Notes under the pieces: model-generated
The model's database searches: none
Told to the model about the DNA's origin: nothing
What the model saw: only the letters and a program-made list of their open reading frames with translations
Translations under genes and position numbers: made by a program
Part shown: piece by piece, positions 6,451-7,680 of the stretch
How the letters are laid out: each line of letters begins with the position of its first letter
How positions within the stretch are numbered: position 1 is the stretch's first letter
From: Candidatus Limnocylindria bacterium
GTDB lineage: Bacteria > Chloroflexota > Limnocylindria > QHBO01
Assembly (NCBI GenBank): GCA_030146365.1
Contig: JASLBU010000095.1
Span: 1-7,680 of the forward strand
Direction of reading: 5' to 3'
Length of the DNA: 7,680 nucleotides

Positions 6451-6683
6451 CCCGACGAGCGCCATCAGGCGTAGGAGACATTTGCTCCCGCACGAGCGCA
6501 ATACCCCCGAGGTCCGCGGTTGGATGCCGGTCCACGCTCGCGCATGCCCGCACCGCCCGGGTAATTTGCCGAGAGCGACACATTGGCGCCAACGGCGGTC
6601 CCGGTAGTGGATAGCGCCTCCCTCGCACGCAGCGCGGCCGGGCGCGTCGTTCCGCCCAGCGGATCGGGCGCGACTCCTGCAGA
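6451..6683. other. Non-coding spacer with imperfect short repeats
   Basis: This 233-bp spacer is the longest non-coding stretch and is locally less GC-rich. It holds an imperfect direct repeat, GGAGACATTTGCTCC (6474-6488) and GCGACACATTGGCGCC (6575-6590), a related TAATTTGCCGAGAGCGACA (6562-6580), and the perfect 10-bp palindrome TTGGCGCCAA (6583-6592). It has no tRNA-like T-loop and no convincing small gene. A minus frame crosses it but is the tail of a shadow of the GTPase gene. It may contain the GTPase promoter: TAATTT (6562-6567) fits a -10 but lies about 115 nt before the likely start and lacks a -35. Confidence 0.45.
6460..6488 (+). terminator. Two small adjacent hairpins after the helicase stop
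   Basis: CGCC/ATCA/GGCG (6460-6471) is followed directly by GGAG/ACATTTG/CTCC (6474-6488), starting 9 nt after the TGA. Both are perfect 4-bp stems, and no T-run follows. They may slow or end the helicase transcript, but they are too short to call a confident intrinsic terminator. Confidence 0.25.
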
Positions 6684-7680
6684 GTGACCGGCGTGGAGGA
6701 CGAATCCGTACGAGGTCCCGCGGCGGACCCGTTGAGCAGCTTGGCCGGCGGCCTGCGTCGCCGTGCCGCGAGTGCGCCCGGCGAGGACCGTGAGGCGCGC
6801 GCGGAGTCGCTGCGGCGGCATGTTCAGGAGTACCTCCTCCCGCGTGCCGCCGACCTGGACGCACCGCTCCTCGTCGTCATTCTCGGCTCCACAGGGAGTG
6901 GCAAGTCCAGCCTGCTGAACGCCCTTGCCGGGGCGGCGGTCAGCCCGTCGGGCGTCCTCCGTCCGACCACCCGTCTGCCGGTCGCGATCGCTCACCCGGC
7001 CGACCTGGGCGGGCGGATCGGCGCGGTGGCGCAGCGCTCGGGGCTCGAGGTACGGTCGGACGCCGGCGCGCGCCGCGGCCTGGTGCTCGTCGACGCCCCG
7101 GACTTCGACAGCGTGGAAGCCGCGAACCGCGAGCGGGCACTGGGCCTGCTGGAGGTCGCGGATCTCGTCATCTTCGTGACCACGGCGACGCGGTACGCCG
7201 ACCAGGTGCCCTGGGAGGTGCTTGCGCGCGCTCGAACGCGCGGCGTCCCCCTGCTGGCCGTCATCAACCGACTGCCTCCCGATGCCGCAGATGCCGATGC
7301 CGTGGTCCGCGACTACCGCGAGCTGCTGGCACACGGCCGCATCGGCTCCGGCGAGGCGAGCGGATCGCTCGACGTCGTCGCGGTGCCCGAGGGCGCGCTG
7401 GACCCGGAGCGCGACGCCCTGGCCGCGGATGCCGTTGGAGGCGTGCGAGCCGCACTCGACCGGCTGGTGCAGTCCGGCGAGGAGCGCAGGGAGCTGGCAC
7501 GCCGGGGGCTGGCCGCCGCGCTCCACGGCGTGCCGGAGGCCGTGGAAGCCATCGCGGCCGAGATCGACGAGGAGCAGGCCGCGGTCGCAGAGCTGCGCAC
7601 TGCGGCGGACCGCGCCTACACCGGGGGCCGGGCCGCTCTGGCCGACGAGCTGCAGCGCGGCACCTTCATGCGCGCGGAGG
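6684..7680 (+). CDS. P-loop GTPase, dynamin/YfjP-like, N-terminal part (3' end outside window)
   Basis: The frame is open from just after TAG 6612 to the window end, giving at least 332 residues. From GTG 6684, an Arg-rich N-terminal helix region precedes strand LLVVILG and Walker A GSTGSGKSSLLNAL (68-81; Lys74). Then come RPTTRLPVAI (93-102, switch I with Thr95/Thr96), LVLVDAPDFDSV (133-144, G3) and LLAVINRLP (190-198, G4 position). After residue 265 the sequence turns into long Ala/Glu/Arg-rich helices, as in dynamin-like and YfjP-type GTPases, whose C-terminus usually carries helical or membrane segments; these would be outside the window. G3 reads DAPD rather than DxPG, and G4 reads NRLP rather than NKxD. 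GTP use and membrane association are inferred from the family. The start is uncertain: GTG 6684 and GTG 6693 both lack a clear Shine-Dalgarno, and no in-frame ATG occurs before the G domain. Confidence 0.8.
   Translation, partial: MTGVEDESVRGPAADPLSSLAGGLRRRAASAPGEDREARAESLRRHVQEYLLPRAADLDAPLLVVILGSTGSGKSSLLNALAGAAVSPSGVLRPTTRLPVAIAHPADLGGRIGAVAQRSGLEVRSDAGARRGLVLVDAPDFDSVEAANRERALGLLEVADLVIFVTTATRYADQVPWEVLARARTRGVPLLAVINRLPPDAADADAVVRDYRELLAHGRIGSGEASGSLDVVAVPEGALDPERDALAADAVGGVRAALDRLVQSGEERRELARRGLAAALHGVPEAVEAIAAEIDEEQAAVAELRTAADRAYTGGRAALADELQRGTFMRAE

Noticed and set aside
6500..6600. Possible tRNA in the spacer
   Set aside because: There is no GGTTCGA-type T-loop, no acceptor stem pairing and no anticodon arm on either strand.
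6465..7526. 353-codon minus-strand open frame
   Set aside because: It is antisense to the GTPase frame, which has a clear Walker A and G-domain strands. The minus translation has low-complexity shadow composition.

Overview
The window is very GC-rich, densely coding DNA from a free-living bacterium. Stops are only TAG and TGA, GTG starts are common, and there are Sec-type lipoproteins and a gene start that looks leaderless. This fits a high-GC lineage such as Chloroflexota (Limnocylindria-like) or Actinomycetota. That placement is inferred from composition and gene content; no marker gene is present.

Layout. Positions 2-769 (+) hold the 3' part of a GH1-like glycosidase. Facing it across 15 bp is a complete, paralogous GH1-like glycosidase (785-2017, -). 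A 135-bp divergent spacer follows, then a probable (alpha/alpha)6-barrel glycosidase (2153-3361, +). These three genes look like a carbohydrate-processing cluster. The barrel gene runs head-on into a small lipoprotein gene (3358-3834, -), and the two share a CTAG that encodes both stop codons. Upstream on the same strand is a second lipoprotein carrying a DUF6624-like domain (3923-4666, -), so the two lipoproteins may be co-transcribed.

A roughly 90-bp divergent spacer leads to a NERD nuclease-like domain fused to a UvrD-family helicase (4756-6450, +). After a 233-bp non-coding stretch with small inverted and direct repeats comes a P-loop (dynamin/YfjP-like) GTPase (6684 onward, +) that runs off the window. 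It has no stop codon in view, so it is easily missed and masked by a long antisense shadow frame.

Functional picture. The left half concerns sugar metabolism, the middle exports two cell-surface lipoproteins, and the right half is a nucleic-acid helicase followed by a membrane-remodelling or regulatory type of GTPase. I see no tRNA, rRNA, CRISPR array, transposase or phage gene. Nothing here amounts to a clear new multi-gene system. The items most worth a second look are the repeat-bearing spacer at 6451-6683, the helicase/GTPase neighbourhood, the non-canonical G motifs of the GTPase, and the overlapping stops at 3358-3361.
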